Assembly (NCBI GenBank): GCA_905221605.1
Contig: CAJNDS010002187.1
Span: 1-64,000, forward strand
Direction: 5' to 3'
Length of the DNA stretch: 64,000 bases
Source of the DNA: Symbiodinium natans
Taxonomy: Eukaryota; Sar; Dinophyceae; Suessiales; Symbiodiniaceae
The position numbers and the translations under genes are program-made. Under the pieces are notes generated by a model. The model was not told the DNA's origin, made no database searches, and saw nothing but the letters and a program-made list of their open reading frames with translations. This document shows positions 10,521-22,375 of this stretch, one piece after another; the stretch's first letter is position 1, and each line of letters begins with the position of its first letter.

Positions 10521-13500
10521 GGAAACTCTGCAGAACAGGCCGGTAGTAGCCGCTCGGTTGACTGCAGACCGTTAAAGCAGCCTTGGCGGCTGTACATAAA
10601 CTGCTTCGCTGCACTGTGCGCAGCACCGGTATTACGGGGAGACCGTGAGCGAACCTGTGTTGTCATTCTACCGTGTGAGTCCTGCCTCATCAACAAGCCC
10701 TCATCGGCAGAGATCCGCCATCGGACCGATAAAAGCCTTGAGCTACGCTCTGTCACGGAGGCGCACAAGGTCCTGGGAGTGGGCAAATACCCAGTTTCGC
10801 TGAAAGATGTGCGTAGAGAAAAGGCGTTAGTGTGAATTTGATGTCCATGCTGAGCTGGCCCTTGACGCCCTCCGACATGTCCTCATAGGCTTGGTAGTTA
10901 CCAACCAATTGGAGAGCTGTTGGGCCGTGTTCTGTGGCCCGACCATCGTAGCGACGGTTTCGTCACCTTCCGCGGGAAGGATGGGGGAAACTGCCAGAGT
11001 GGCCCCCGTTGTGCAGCTGAAGGCAGTTCCGATGATTCGAGCAGTGCCTTATGGGAAGCGGTGCTACGTCTACGTGGGGGTGAGTCACTGCTCGGTTCAA
11101 CTGCCGCAGGTGCTACCACACGGCAGTGAGGTGCGTGCCTGAAGGCCCGCCAGCTGCATCATCACTTCTGCTTCTTTGAGGGCTTCCGCGCGCTCATATC
11201 GGTCTGGTGATCCTCCGCACCGTCCCTCTTGGCCGATACACCCTGCGACTGCGGTGATTTTTGACCGTTTCAGGCTCATGAAAGTGCCTGTGGGTCCACA
11301 AGACTTCCAGGATATCCGTCATCTGCTTGAGTATTATAGGATGCGGTGAGTCAAATGGCGACAGGGGATTCCTTGCAACACTGCCGGAATCTTGGTTTTG
11401 GCCAATGTTGACCTGCATCGGCCCTTCACCTTTCCCTCTTGCACCGTATCAGAAGGTGCAGCCGCAACATGGTGCTCATCAATATCTTACAGAGCTTTGG
11501 GGACACGTGCCTGCATTCGAACCAAACCGTAAGCCGGACCTCCAAGAAGATGTCCCTTATGAACACCCAGCCTGCGTTGCCGATGGAGTCGCGGGACCCC
11601 CCTGCCCCTTGAGGGCTGTGGAGGCCAGCTATATATGGCACCAAGATCACAGTGCGCCTGGCCCTCCCAGGAGTAAGGGAGCAGCCCCCGCAGGCACGCC
11701 GACCCTTGCGCCCAAGCATGGCTCACCCTCGATGATGGTGCGCCACCCGCCGACACCTCTCCCTGGGAGGCAAACGAGGCGGCGCAACGCGGCACTTGCC
11801 TTGTGACGGGGAACGCAAAGCACGGCCAGGCAAACGAGCGAGCCTCTAGGCACCTCGCCCCCGCTCTATACCTGCCCCGCTCCCACCCAGCAAATCATTT
11901 GCTCCCTCGGAGTTTGCGGTTGCCAGGGCGAAGGTAGCCAGGTTGAATCCAACGTTACTCAAGCTGCAACCAAAACAAACACTTCATGTAATCCAGCCCG
12001 TCCAAAAAAGCCCACCGTCCGGGCCATTCCACAGTGCCCAATCACTTTCCACGACCACACCTCCTCCGTCCCCCTTTACCCTGCGAGACCGACTGGCTGA
12101 GCCCTCTTGCTGCGAGCTAATGCGGCAGCGGGGGATTGAAGTGTATGGGGTTCCAGGCGGTTTTGGAGTTCAGGCTGCAAAGGTGTTGTTTCCTCTCAAC
12201 TTGACGGGCAAGCTTAAGTAGCCCAAATCGCTGCTTGACCGACACCTCCAACCCTAAACCGGAAGGACTCTCGGACCCTTTCCGGACATATTGCTGAGAT
12301 CAAACCTTGGAGTGATTCTGCACGCAACAGCGCGCGCTTTCTGCCGCAACTGGCACCTGGCCATGCGTTGAACAGTTGAACGCTTTCTCCATTGCGTTCT
12401 AGTTCGAATGGTACGCGTGATGAAAACGTTGAGATACGTTGAGGCTTTGGGCCAGCGGCAAGTTTGGCAGCCTTAGCGGGTGGATGGATTCCGGGAAGCG
12501 GCCGTGCGTGGTCGAAGCCGAATCTGAGTATTGAGCCCAAATGGGCATTTCCCAATATAGGAGGGGTACCCTAACATACCCCCAAATACTACAGTCCTTT
12601 GTTATGGAACGTGCCCAAAAAGGGCACCCCTACTTTCGGAAACCCCGAATGGTTAAGTGGGCGGAGTGGGCTTGAGGGACAAGATACAAAACGAGCTGCA
12701 GCCCAATCAGAACTCAGGAGCTTTCATAGAATCTCTGAAGTTCCATGAGTTGCCCGGCTGCGGAGTTCTGCTGGGGGAGTGGAAGGAGAAGGGCACAACA
12801 GTGGAGTGATGGAGGTATGAAGGCCTGCGGAGAGGTGGTGGGGTGGAATGCAGAGGGGGTCCGAGTGAGGTGGACTCGTGAAAGGGTTTATGAACCGATG
12901 GAGCGGGCATCCACGTCACACGGGAGCTCCACCAATGCAGATCGTCCATCGCAAGCAGGCCTGTCGTACGCTATGCAATTTGAGCCAGCACTGACATTAT
13001 GATATGCTTCCGCATTCTCAAGATCTTGTGATGGTTATTGCAATCCGATCAGCTCATCTGCAATTTTTGCCCAAGAGCGCGAGGATTCAGGCAATGGATG
13101 GTCTCATCTGCAGTGGTACAGTTGTGAGGCGACCTTTTTTCAAACCATCAACAGAAGACCCCTGAAACAAAAAGCTGACGTGCCAGCGCCATGTTGAAAT
13201 ACAGCCAAGCGCTATTGATTGATACCTGAGGAGCTGTACCATGTAGGTAGTGCAGATATGTACGGCATCGTTTGTCTTGTAGTAAGGGTGGAAGTTCCGG
13301 GGGAGAGAGCAAACTCTAAACGCAGTGACATTCCATAGGCAGGTTGATTCAGGCTGTCGTTGGGCCTCAGAGTTTCTTGAAGTTTTCAATGTCAACATAG
13401 AAGGATCTGCACCATGCGAGGCAGCCTCTCTGTGCAGCATCAAACGAGGACCCTTCGCCTTCAACATTTCTTAAAATCTCATAAGGCGTTTCCTGCAGAA

Positions 13501-13769
13501 ATTCTCAGCTTATGCGGACGAGTCACCAAGACAGGAACCCGAAGAAGCTGTTGGGATTGATCCTCAACCCTAAACCCCAAGCTCTCAACACTAACATGGA
13601 CTTGGGTTGCTTCCACCTCTTTGCATGCGCTGGGCTCAAACGGCTGTAATTAGTCTAGTCGAAAATTGTCGTGGTCCTGCTGCAGGTCAAGTATCCTCCT
13701 GAACATCCCTTCCACAGCATAGACATATCCAGGTGAACTGTGACGTACTAAGCAACCCCCGCAAGGGTC
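10521..13769. other. Mostly unannotated; isolated exon-like pieces
   Basis: A frame at 10891-11079 ends at a good GTGAGT donor (11080) and may be an exon, but the reading frame is ambiguous. A plus frame at 12060-12215 and a minus frame at 13087-13467 are weak. Small G/C-rich elements with GGTACC lie near 12560. Nothing else is recognised. Confidence 0.35.
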
Positions 13770-15663
13770 ATGCCAACCGTCATGGCAATATGCCTGCAGC
13801 ATCTTTGCCGACTGTCTGCACTGGCGCTCCTTTTCTTGGGAGCAGTGGTCGTAAGCTTGGCTCTGGGCCTTGTTCTTGCTGGAGCATCCCCGGTGGTTCT
13901 TCCCTTGGGTTTTGGCATTCTGGCTATAGTTGTAAATGCTGGCTCGAAAAACATGCATGGTCGTGTGCGCTACCGCCGAATTTGCAGAGCAGTGGCAGTG
14001 GGTTGCCTTTGTCTTCTGATCGTGGCATGGCCCTTCCTCACCTGCATCTGGCTTGGGCCGATGAGTGCGGCGGCAGTTCTGGCAGCGAACCTGGTCTTCA
14101 TTGCTTCCATCATCCTGACAGTCTGGACAATCATACTCAGCAACAACTATCCTCCAGGTTCAGATGAGTCCTTTACCGTGGCCCAGCTCGATGAAGACCT
14201 TCACAGGTTGGAGACGGCCTCGGCCGAGCAGGACCCTCTCTGGGGATGGCACCTGTTTGCCGCCTTGGCAGACTGGTATCAGCTGTCAGCTCTTGCCTTC
14301 AACGTTCCTTCGCTACTGCTCCCGGCAGCCGTGAAGGATCTGTTGAACGCTTTTTTCGCCTTAGGACGGCTTGCCTTGCCCTTCGTGCCAGCTGAGGCTG
14401 TGCAAGTGGCAGGTTTTCTTTTGGCCAATGTCCTTTTATTTTGCTGCGTTTTGTTTGCATCGGTCAGGCTTACTGCGCTGATGCTCCTGCCACGGCTTGT
14501 CGCCATATGGATAGGCGAAGGGCATGATCATAATCCTGACCCAAACAAGAAGAAAGAAGAAGCAGCAAATGATTCGGAACGCATCCAGAGCAAGATAAGT
14601 GACCTTGGACTCTCGTGGATGATGCAAGAGCCTGGTGAAGCCCCTGCAGACCTCAAAGTCGCGCTCTTTGTTACTTCCACTCTCATCGGCTACACGCAAG
14701 CCAACCTGGAAGTCTTTGTTTGCAAGCAGGATGAGCTTGGCATGGTCTGGGCCGGGAACCAGGAGCTGCAGTGTTGGACCGGAGTCCATTCTGCGATGGC
14801 TTGGGCTGCAAGCTTGGTCCTGGTGGCTGTGCTGCCAGCCGGATTTCTGATGGGACTGACAATTGAGCTTGGTGCGCAGCGCATACATCTCGGGGAGGAG
14901 TTCAGACCAGCGAGGCTTAGCACTCACGGCTGGTTCCTTCTTCTCGAGCGGCCTGTGAAGCTCCTCGCTGTCGCCATGGCCATTCAAAGCGAAGCCTTTG
15001 GCAACACCAGGTTGCGACTGATTGCACTGACTGTGGGCGCCCTCATGCTAGCGCTTCTTAGTCAGGCACTGAGCATCAGCTCCCACATGGGGCTCAGCCA
15101 CCTTCGTCAAGTTGCGCTTTTTTCTGCTGTCATCAATGGTGCTGGCTCCCTGTTGACGTATGAGATTTCGGATGAGCAAGATTTGACAGGCACGGGCTTA
15201 CTTCTGGCTGGGCATGCTGCTCTGTTCCTCTGGAGCACAAGTCGCTCAGAGAGGCTGCTGTCCTGTCCGGCCTCCGCTCGAACTGTTCGATGCATCATTC
15301 GGCTTCTTCTGTTGGTTCTCGCCGTGGGATCAGCAGCCGTTTTGGGGTTCCTTCCCGACCTGCTTGCCATCAACACAGGTGCGTACACCGAGAGAAAATT
15401 CGATCCAGGCTTGGACATGTCCATCAGGGCTGACTCCTGTGCCCTCTTTGTGAAGAGCACTGACTGCAACGACTGTCAGCAGTTTACTGCAGAACCAGCT
15501 TGGTTTTCAGGTAGCGCGGGGCAGGGCCAGTTGAAAATTTGGAGTGAAGGAGCAGCAGCTGCTATGAGCGCCGGCAACGTGTCAACGTCCGCTACAGTCT
15601 TGGAAGCCTGCGAGCTCTGGCTGCTCATGCTACCAAACAGCACAGTTAACGTTGAATGCCATG
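13770..15663 (+). CDS. Multi-pass membrane protein, exon 1
   Basis: Open from ATG 13770 for 631 codons. The N-terminus is strongly hydrophobic (about residues 13-60), and further likely transmembrane helices lie near residues 75-97, 99-120, 208-240, 340-365, 425-450 and 520-545. A Lys/Glu-rich cytosolic-looking loop (NPDPNKKKEEAANDSE) follows the fifth helix. After the last helix comes a non-membrane region with Cys and N-glycosylation sequons (NVS, NST), presumably extracellular or lumenal. The exon should end at 15663 because GTGAGT follows and the frame resumes downstream after an intron with matching phase. An upstream exon cannot be excluded; I chose this ATG because it precedes the first hydrophobic helix. 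No known family is recognised. Confidence 0.75.
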
Positions 15664-15805
15664 GTGAGTGCACTTTACATGCGCAGGGCAGTTTTGTCGG
15701 CGCCTGAGTTTCGCGAACGAGGGAGATGCTCAGCCCCGAGGTTTGTGGTTCTTGCCTGTGCTTGCGTGATTTCGCTTGTTCATGCTTGGTTTTCTGTGCA
15801 TGTAG
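15664..15805 (+). other. Intron, 142 nt, GTGAGT...TGTAG
   Basis: Donor GTGAGT at 15664 and acceptor TGCATGTAG ending at 15805. Splicing joins phase 1 to phase 1 and restores an open frame, while read-through stops at 15705-15707. Confidence 0.75.
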
Positions 15806-16293
15806 CTACTACCGGTAGTACTTCCTGCACCCCTACTACCACCCTCCGATATGATTCACGGGTTGCAGCTTCCCAGGCCCGTTTGGATGTGACTGCCAAT
15901 GGGTACATGGATGCAGTGACCAACGTGAGGATCTCGGACAAGTTCAACTTCTCAAGTGCCATGGGCCACCTATGGTCCAACCTTGTGCTGGGCAGCTTGG
16001 AGTTGATCGAGTTGCCTTCCATTGCCATCAAGCTACTTGATGGAGATGCGGATGTCTCCCTGGACATACAGCACGCTGTGCAAGCGCGGGCAGACGCCCT
16101 TTGCTTGATCGGAGTTCAGGCCTCCGATCTAAACAGCACAAATTGGACAGTGGAGCTGGACATCGGAGGCAAGTTGAGCCTTCGCAACACATCAGCGCCG
16201 CTCCTTCCAGAGAATAGTAGGCAGATCGTGTTGCACAACGAGAGTGTTGTTGAGCTGGAGGCAGCTGCTGAGGATTACAATTACATCGTGCTG
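15806..16293 (+). CDS. Membrane protein, exon 2 (glycosylated ectodomain)
   Basis: Continues the ectodomain of the preceding exon. It is Thr/Ser-rich at the start, then a regular alternation of hydrophobic residues (for example LGSLELIELPSIAIKLLDG) that suggests beta-strand repeats. Sequons NFS, NST, NWT, NTS and NES are visible. The end at 16293 is set by GTAAAG followed by a CCAG acceptor at 16367, a 74-nt intron that shifts to the frame of the next exon. The unspliced frame runs on to 16503, so this end is less certain than the start. Confidence 0.6.
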
Positions 16294-16367
16294 GTAAAGG
16301 GCAGTGCGCGGCACACTCGTTTCGTCAAGCCGGCCCTGGAGCAGCGCTTTGTCCTCCTGCCTTCCAG

Positions 16368-16517
16368 CGAATTCTTAGGCTCAGCTTTGTCAAGTTGCTG
16401 TATCTGCTTGCGCTTTGCTGTGTCGTGGCGCTTGCTCTTCAGGCTTGCTCTTCAGACTTGTTCTTTCCCACCATCAATGTGGGGTTCTTGGATTCCGAGA
16501 TGACATTGTCTCTTCCC
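16368..16517 (+). CDS. Membrane protein, exon 3 (transmembrane helix)
   Basis: Fifty codons, phase 0 at both ends, between a CTTCCAG acceptor and a GTGACC donor. It encodes one clear membrane helix (VKLLYLLALCCVVALALQAC) followed by a short polar segment. This fits a protein whose ectodomain is anchored by further helices. The alternative frames here are also open, so the boundaries are provisional. Confidence 0.5.
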
Positions 16518-16844
16518 GTGACCCATTTTCGCCAACCCTGGAGTTTCCAGGGTGCCCAACCCCGACCCAACCGAGTGTCTGCCCGGAGAGCCCAAGTTTG
16601 TCTTGGAGTGCCCACCCCGCGGTATTGCTCAAAACCCCACAGAGTGACCAGCCTACGAGTGCTTACCCTCAACCTGCCCCCATTGTGCCTCAAATGACTG
16701 CAGTTTTTGTAGTGGTGTGCAGAGTATATCTTCCTTCAAGCCCACGTAGCGAACAAGCATGTTGCAGAGTGGGAATGCTGGAAGCATACGAATTCTGGTT
16801 TCCATGATTGAGACGACGCTTGTTTGAGCTCAGCTCTTTGGCAG
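16518..16844 (+). other. Intron(s), perhaps with one unresolved small exon
   Basis: The flanking exons end in phase 0 and start in phase 1, so at least one small exon is expected here. A frame at about 16519-16648 with CLPGEPKFVLECPPRG looks coding but I could not match phases. The acceptor before the next exon is TTTGGCAG|GC at 16844. Confidence 0.4.
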
Positions 16845-19800
16845 GCATCTCCCCGTGGCTGATGTCAGCGGCTTCTCTTGGATTGTTTCCCGGCCGACCA
16901 GCAAAGATCTTCATCAGAGTTGACAGTTGCGAAGGGGGTGTCGATGCTGCCGCGAGCACGGCCCGTGCCATCTCACAAATTGTGGCATCCAGACCTGTTT
17001 TACGTTTTTTTGGAGGTGACGCTGCCAGGCAGGCGGAGGGGAGTCGGTTGCTCTATGATGGTCAGGATTTAGGCCAACAGTCCTCAGATGCCACGAAGCT
17101 TATTGTCGCATCGTGCTTGACAGCGTTCCTCGGGATCCTATCTGCATTTGCCACTTGCGGGGGCCTTATCTACATGCAGCAGCGCATGCGGCCAACATTT
17201 GGGCGCACCTTGCGGAATCTAGCTCGGCGAAGGACCTCAGCATTCCCGAAATCAATCTCCATGAGGGTGCTAGTTGCAACATTGATTCATCAACTGCATC
17301 CGAGAATAGTTGCAGCAAACGATGGCCCGTTAGCCAGAATCCTTACGGCGGGGAATGAAGAGCTGCACTTTCTCACTGCAGAGCTTGCAAGGGCTCTCAT
17401 AGAAATAGCTTGTATTGCGCAAACAGTTAAGGCTCTAGAATGGGCCACTGCTGTGATAGAGGCAGCATCAGAGGTGGGATCTGCATACCCAGTATACTCA
17501 GTTGCAGTGGCGGCGTCCCTGACGATTGGAGATGAACATGTGCCTGTGCGAAGAGCACTAGCCTTAGCACTAGAAGGTGAAGGTGCAGCAGGCTCTCCCC
17601 CACTGCTGCATGTGCAGATGGCCACCCTCAGCCGCAACGTCGGGACACGAATAGAAGCAGTTGAGGCACTGGCCAGTTTAGGTGCAGCAGCAGAGCCTGC
17701 AGTAGGTGACCTGCAGACGGCCCTCAGAGACCGGGATAAAGACGTGCGACGAGCAGCAGCTGAGGCATTGGGCAGGTTAGGTGCAGCAGCAGAGCCTGCA
17801 GCAGGTGACCTGCAGACGGCCCTCAGAGACCGGGATAAAGACGTGCGAGGAGCAGCAGCTGAGGCATTGGGCAGCTTAGGTGCAGCAGCAGAGCCTGCAG
17901 TAGGTGACCTGCAGACGGCCCTCAGAGACTGGGATGCGGACGCGCGACGAGCAGCAGCTGAGGCATTGGGCAGGTTAGGTGCAGCAGCTGCAGTAGGTGA
18001 CCTGCAGACGGCCCTCAGACACTGGGATGCGGACGTGCGACGAGCAGCAGCTGAGGCATTGGGCAGGTTAGGTGCAGCAGCAGAGCCTGCAGTAGGTGAC
18101 CTGCAGACGGCCCTCAGAGACCGGGATAAAGACGTGCGACGAGCAGCAGCTGAGGCATTGGGCAGGTTAGGTGCAGCAGCAGAGCCTGCAGCAGGTGACC
18201 TGCAGACGGCCCTCAGAGACCGGGATAAAGACGTGCGAGGAGCAGCAGCTGAGGCATTGGGCAGCTTAGGTGCAGCAGCAGAGCCTGCAGTAGGTGACCT
18301 GCAGACGGCCCTCAGAGACTGGGATGCGGACGCGCGACGAGCAGCAGCTGAGGCATTGGGCAGGTTAGGTGCAGCAGCAGAGCCTGCAGTAGGTGACCTG
18401 CAGAGGGCTCTCAGAGACGGGGATAAAGACGTGCGACGAGCAGCAGCTGAGGCATTGGGCAGGTTAGCTGCAGTAGGTCACCTGCAGACGGCCCTCAGAG
18501 ACCGGGATAAAGACGTGCGACGAGCAGCAGCTGAGGCATTGGGCAGGTTAGGTGCAGCAGCAGAGCCTGCAGTAGGTGACCTGCAGAGGGCTTTCAGAGA
18601 CGGGGATGAGGGCGTGCGAGGAGCAGCAGCTGTGGCATTGTTCACGTTAGCTGCAGTAGGTCACCTGCAGACGGCCCTCAGAGACCGGGATAAAGACGTG
18701 CGACGAGCAGCAGCTGAGGCATTGGGCAGATTAGGTGCAGCAGCAGAGCCTGCAGTAGGTGACCTGCAGATGGTTCTCAGAGATGGGGGTTGGCGTGTGC
18801 GACGAGCAGCAGCTGAGGCATTGGGCAGGTTAGGTGCAGCATCAGAGTTTGCAGTAGGTGCAATGGGCAGGTTAGCTGCAGTAGGTCACCTGCAGACGGC
18901 CCTCAGAGACCGGGATAAAGACGTGCGACGAGCAGCAGCTGAGGCATTGGGCAGTTTAGGTGCAGCAGCAGCGCCTGCAGTAGGTGACCTGCAGAGGGCT
19001 CTCAGAGACGGGGATGAGGGCGTGCGAGGAGCAGCAGCTGCGGCATTGGGCAGGTTAGGTGCAGCAGCAAAGCCTGCAGTAGGTGACCTGCTGAGGGCTC
19101 TCAGAGACGGGGATGAGGGCGTGCGAGGAGCAGCAGCTGAGGCATTGGGCAGGTTAGGTGCAGCAGCAGAGCCTGCAATAGGTGACCTGCTGAGGGCTCT
19201 CAGAGACGGGGATGAGGGCATGCGAGGAGCAGCAGCTGAGGCATTGGGCAGGTTAGGTGCAGCAGCAGAGCCTGCAGTAGGTGACCTGCAGATGGTTCTC
19301 AGAGATGGGGGTTGGCGTGTGCGACGAGCAGCAGCTGAGGCATTGGGCAGCTTAGGTGCAGCAGCAGAGCCTGCAGTAGGTGACCTGCAGACGGCCCTCA
19401 GAGACTGGGATGCGGACGCGCGACGAGCAGCAGCTGAGGCATTGGGCAGGTTAGGTGCAGCAGCTGCAGTAGGTGACCTGCAGACGGCCCTCAGACACTG
19501 GGATGCGGACGTGCGACGAGCAGCAGCTGAGGCATTGGGCAGGTTAGGTGCAGCAGCAGAGCCTGCAGTAGGTGACCTGCAGACGGCCCTCAGAGACCGG
19601 GATAAAGACGTGCGACGAGCAGCAGCTGAGGCATTGGGCAGGTTAGGTGCAGCAGCAGAGCCTGCAGTAGGTGACCTGCAGAGGGCTCTCAGAGACGGGG
19701 ATGAGGGCGTGCGAGGAGCAGCAGCTGAGGCATTGGGCAGGTTAGGTGCAGCAGCAGAGCCTGCAGTAGGTGACCTGCAGAGGGCTCTCAGAGACAGGGG

Positions 19801-20890
19801 TTGGCGTGTGCGACGAGCAGCAGCTGGTGCGCTGGCCTTACTGGATGGGAGCGTCCATGCACTGATCGCCAGTGACAACCACGGGTTAGTCCATCGGCTC
19901 GGGGAAGCTGCACTGCAGCAAGCGTGTGAGGCTTTCCCAGTGGAAATGCCATGTTTCGCAGACTTTGTGCGCAGCTTGCAGGGGCTCCTCGCCCCGGCCA
20001 CCTGTGATCCGTTCGTCGCAGAGATGGCGTGGGAGTGGCGCGCTCTTTTGGTCCTGCCCTCACCTTGGACCCTGGTGTCTGCGGCAGTCGCATTCATCGT
20101 TACCTCCACGAGGCCTTCTTTGGCAGAGCTGCTGGCCCAGCCGCATTGCATCGTCCGGTGCCATAGCGACATCCACCAAGGCTGCAAGCTCTGGACATGG
20201 AAGCTGCCTGCACGTATCAGGCGGCACCACAGCTGGGACTCTTGGAAAAACTGGCGGAAGTGGTGGCTGGTCACCCACCTGGCAAGGTGCTGCAGTCTGC
20301 GTTCCTGGGAGGCCTTACGCAATTGGCTCTCTGCCTTCCGGGAGCGACAGACCTTTATCCAAGTCCTGCAAGCACAGGATGTCGAGCGCTTGCAAGCCGC
20401 TGCCCAGCTCTACCACTATGCCACGCGTCTCGAGGCGGTGCAGAAGCCGGATTTTTTCGATCCAGCCGTGCTGGCGGTCTTCCGACACCTCGGCATTTCT
20501 GTCTTGCCGGCCAAGTCCCAGGACGGAGAGCCATCAGGAGGTCTGCAGTTCGTATCATCTGATGTGCTCCGCCCGCTGCTGGTGAATGTCGCTGCCATGG
20601 AAGAGGCGGCCTTCCAAGCGCTCGATGTGACGTCCTACGACAAATCACCACCGGTTCCTGTTCTGCGGCCCGGTTGGCCCCTCATTGATGCAGCCACGGT
20701 CTCGCTGCACATCGTTCTGCTCATCCTGATGGCATTCTGGCCTTTGGCTCTGCTCTGCATTTCTGAGGTCTCCGCAGCACCGTTCCTGGGCCGCTCTCCC
20801 ATGGATGGCCTCACCATGTCCCACTTCAACGTGCGTTTCCCACAGCTGTCGAGCGTGCTGCTGAGGACAAGCCCGGTGCCTCGCCACAGA
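16845..20890 (+). CDS. HEAT-repeat exon of the membrane protein
   Basis: About 1,348 codons. Order: a short N-terminal part; one membrane helix (about nt 17090-17180, KLIVASCLTAFLGILSAF); a helical linker; about 22 full and one partial 33-residue HEAT/PBS-lyase-type repeats (nt 17681-19830, motif DVRRAAAEALGRLGAAAEP); then a non-repetitive helical domain and a final membrane helix (nt 20695-20775). HEAT repeats are known to form superhelical scaffolds for protein binding, so a scaffold role on a membrane is an inference. The start is set by TTTGGCAG|GC and the end by GTGAGT at 20891. An in-frame stop lies at 16805, before the open frame. The long antisense frame over the repeats (18886-20322) is a shadow. 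This is one of the longest uninterrupted exons in the window. Confidence 0.85.
17681..19830 (+). repeat. 99-bp coding tandem repeat with higher-order structure
   Basis: The unit is 99 bp (33 codons). Some units lack six or fifteen bases (LGAAAAVGDLQ, LAAVGHLQ). Blocks repeat at a higher level: the series of units starting at 17681 recurs at about 18070, and a similar series recurs at about 19340. Near-identity at nucleotide level, including silent sites, indicates recent expansion or conversion. Confidence 0.95.
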
Positions 20891-21009
20891 GTGAGTAGAG
20901 ACGGTAGAGGTTACCCATGATTGTAGCAGGTTGTAGCATAAAGGCTCTTGAACGAGTCTCACAGGATTCGCCGAATGCGTCACAGCCGTAGCACACGTGA
21001 TCCCTGGAG
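20891..21009 (+). other. Intron, 119 nt, GTGAGT...GGAG
   Basis: Canonical GTGAGT donor at 20891. AG|GTCC at 21009 restores an open frame in phase 0. Read-through meets TGA at 20918. Confidence 0.65.
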
Positions 21010-21579
21010 GTCCTTACCGTGAGCTGCTCAGCCTGGGCTGTGCTCCTCCTCGGCTCCATTGTGCACGCTTACTGCACGGAGAAGCTGCCAATCACGCTTG
21101 TCTCCGTTTGTGATGATCTGTTGAGGCCTGACAAAGCGAGCAGCGTGAAGACTCGCACAGCAAAAAAACGCTGTGTGGGCAAAACCCTCAACTTTCTGAT
21201 GAAGGTTGTGGCGTGGTTGGGATTTCTGCAGCTCTATGTTGTCCTCTGGATCTGTTTTGTCACGATGTTATGCTGGCTTGTCTTCGGGGTGGTGGTACAG
21301 CCGAAACGCTTCGTGCCACTCGCGTCCACTGTTTTCAGCTTCATCCTCGGCATCGGGGCTCGGCTGATGTCCCTGCGGCGGTGGAGACGAGCTTTCGCAG
21401 TGGAGGTGCAGAAGTTGGCCGAAGCGTGCTTGAAGCCGATGTGGGCCTGCTTAGCCAAGCGACTTTCCCTAGGCAGACTGCCTATGTCAGCAGTTGCATC
21501 TCCCTCAGTTGCTTCATATCTTACAAGAGTTGCAGAACCTCGGTGGAAAACGATGGTCATGCAGATGCAAGCAGACTGA
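21010..21579 (+). CDS. Membrane protein, C-terminal exon with TM helices
   Basis: Open in one frame from the predicted acceptor to TGA 21579. It has a hydrophobic helix at the start (WAVLLLGSIVHAYC), a basic loop (TRTAKKRC), two more helices (VVAWLGFLQLYVVLWICFVTM; FVPLASTVFSFILGIGARLM), and an amphipathic basic segment. The frame probably switches before its stop, because from about 21491 a second frame (LPQLLHILQELQNLGGKRW) looks more protein-like. The exact donor is not resolved. Confidence 0.55.
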   Translation, partial: VLTVSCSAWAVLLLGSIVHAYCTEKLPITLVSVCDDLLRPDKASSVKTRTAKKRCVGKTLNFLMKVVAWLGFLQLYVVLWICFVTMLCWLVFGVVVQPKRFVPLASTVFSFILGIGARLMSLRRWRRAFAVEVQKLAEACLKPMWACLAKRLSLGRLPMSAVASPSVASYLTRVAEPRWKTMVMQMQAD

Positions 21580-21869
21580 GGTCTCCGGTAGCTTTGAGCG
21601 CATCCTACAGGCCACCTGCAGCGACGCCGACATCTTCCAGGTGCTCGCAGCGGGCGGAGACGGAGAATACGTTTCGCTGCAAATGGTGTTCAGGCGGGTG
21701 TGTGCAGAGCTTGCGAAGCGAAGTTGCAGTCTGCTGCCAGAATGTCAGGTTCTTTGATCCTGTTGTGAACCGCGAAACGATGCGCCTACTGGTGGAAAGC
21801 CTGCCGGCCGCCGGATCCACACAGCTCACCTTGCCGAGCTTTCTAAAGCTGCTGGAGAGCCTCTGCTAA
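21491..21869 (+). CDS. C-terminal region, possible EF-hand-like end, frame shift inside
   Basis: The first frame (about 21491-21740) reads FERILQATCSDADIFQVLAA, then GGDGEYVSLQMVFRRVC, which has the spacing of a weak EF-hand-like loop. The second frame (about 21745-21869) reads FDPVVNRETMRLLVESLPAA and ends at TAA 21869. They differ by one frame without room for an intron, so there is either a small sequence error, a pseudogene lesion or a mis-set boundary. I take 21869 as the likely end of the gene or of this gene portion. Confidence 0.4.
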
Positions 21870-22066
21870 ACAGAGCCCCTCCCGCCTTCCGATTCGTGTC
21901 GAGCTTTCCCGCGCAGGCATCCCGCACTCGACAACTTGTCTCTCAAGCCATTACAAGATTGATCAGACCTAGAGCCTAGAGCTTCAGGCAGGAACAGGCG
22001 TGCATTCTGCGCCGTAAGTTGGGCCCCTTGCCAGTGTACGTAATTCCAAGCACATGTCAGAGATGA
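21870..22066. other. No gene seen
   Basis: Short stretch between exon-like segments. No feature recognised. Confidence 0.4.
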
Positions 22067-22375
22067 GCCTTAAGCATTGCTCGACGGGCAATTTGCCTTG
22101 TGGAGTTGCGCGTTCTTGCACCGAGGCTCGTGCGCGAGCATTTGCTCTTGTCCATTCTGCGGGCACTTGGTCTGAGCCAAGAGAATCTCATCAGCCGCTT
22201 CAAGGCCAGAGCTGGAAGTGCAGGAAATCGCAAGATGCATCAGGGAGCACTAGCACTGGTGCGAGGTCTTCGTGTTGCCCATGTTCGCCACTGTTTTCGT
22301 GCTCCTCTTGGTCCTTGCGAACCTGTATCCAGTCCAGGCAGCTGCAGTCTAATCAGCCGTTGTTTGCCACTGTAG
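22067..22375 (+). CDS. Exon-like segment, basic helical
   Basis: Open frame without its own ATG containing LVELRVLAPRLVREHLLLSI and LRALGLSQENLISRFK, an amphipathic helical pattern. No convincing splice sites were fixed. It could belong to the same intron-rich membrane protein gene as its neighbours. Function unknown. Confidence 0.35.
   Translation, partial: ALSIARRAICLVELRVLAPRLVREHLLLSILRALGLSQENLISRFKARAGSAGNRKMHQGALALVRGLRVAHVRHCFRAPLGPCEPVSSPGSCSLISRCLPL

Noticed and set aside
11020-11080. VLRLRGG at about 11062-11080, like the ubiquitin C-terminus
   Set aside because: The preceding residues show no ubiquitin fold, and the motif lies across a possible GTGAGT donor; likely coincidence.
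18886-20322. 478-codon minus-strand frame
   Set aside because: It is the antisense of the 99-bp HEAT repeats, whose composition keeps it open. The plus frame has clear HEAT signatures.
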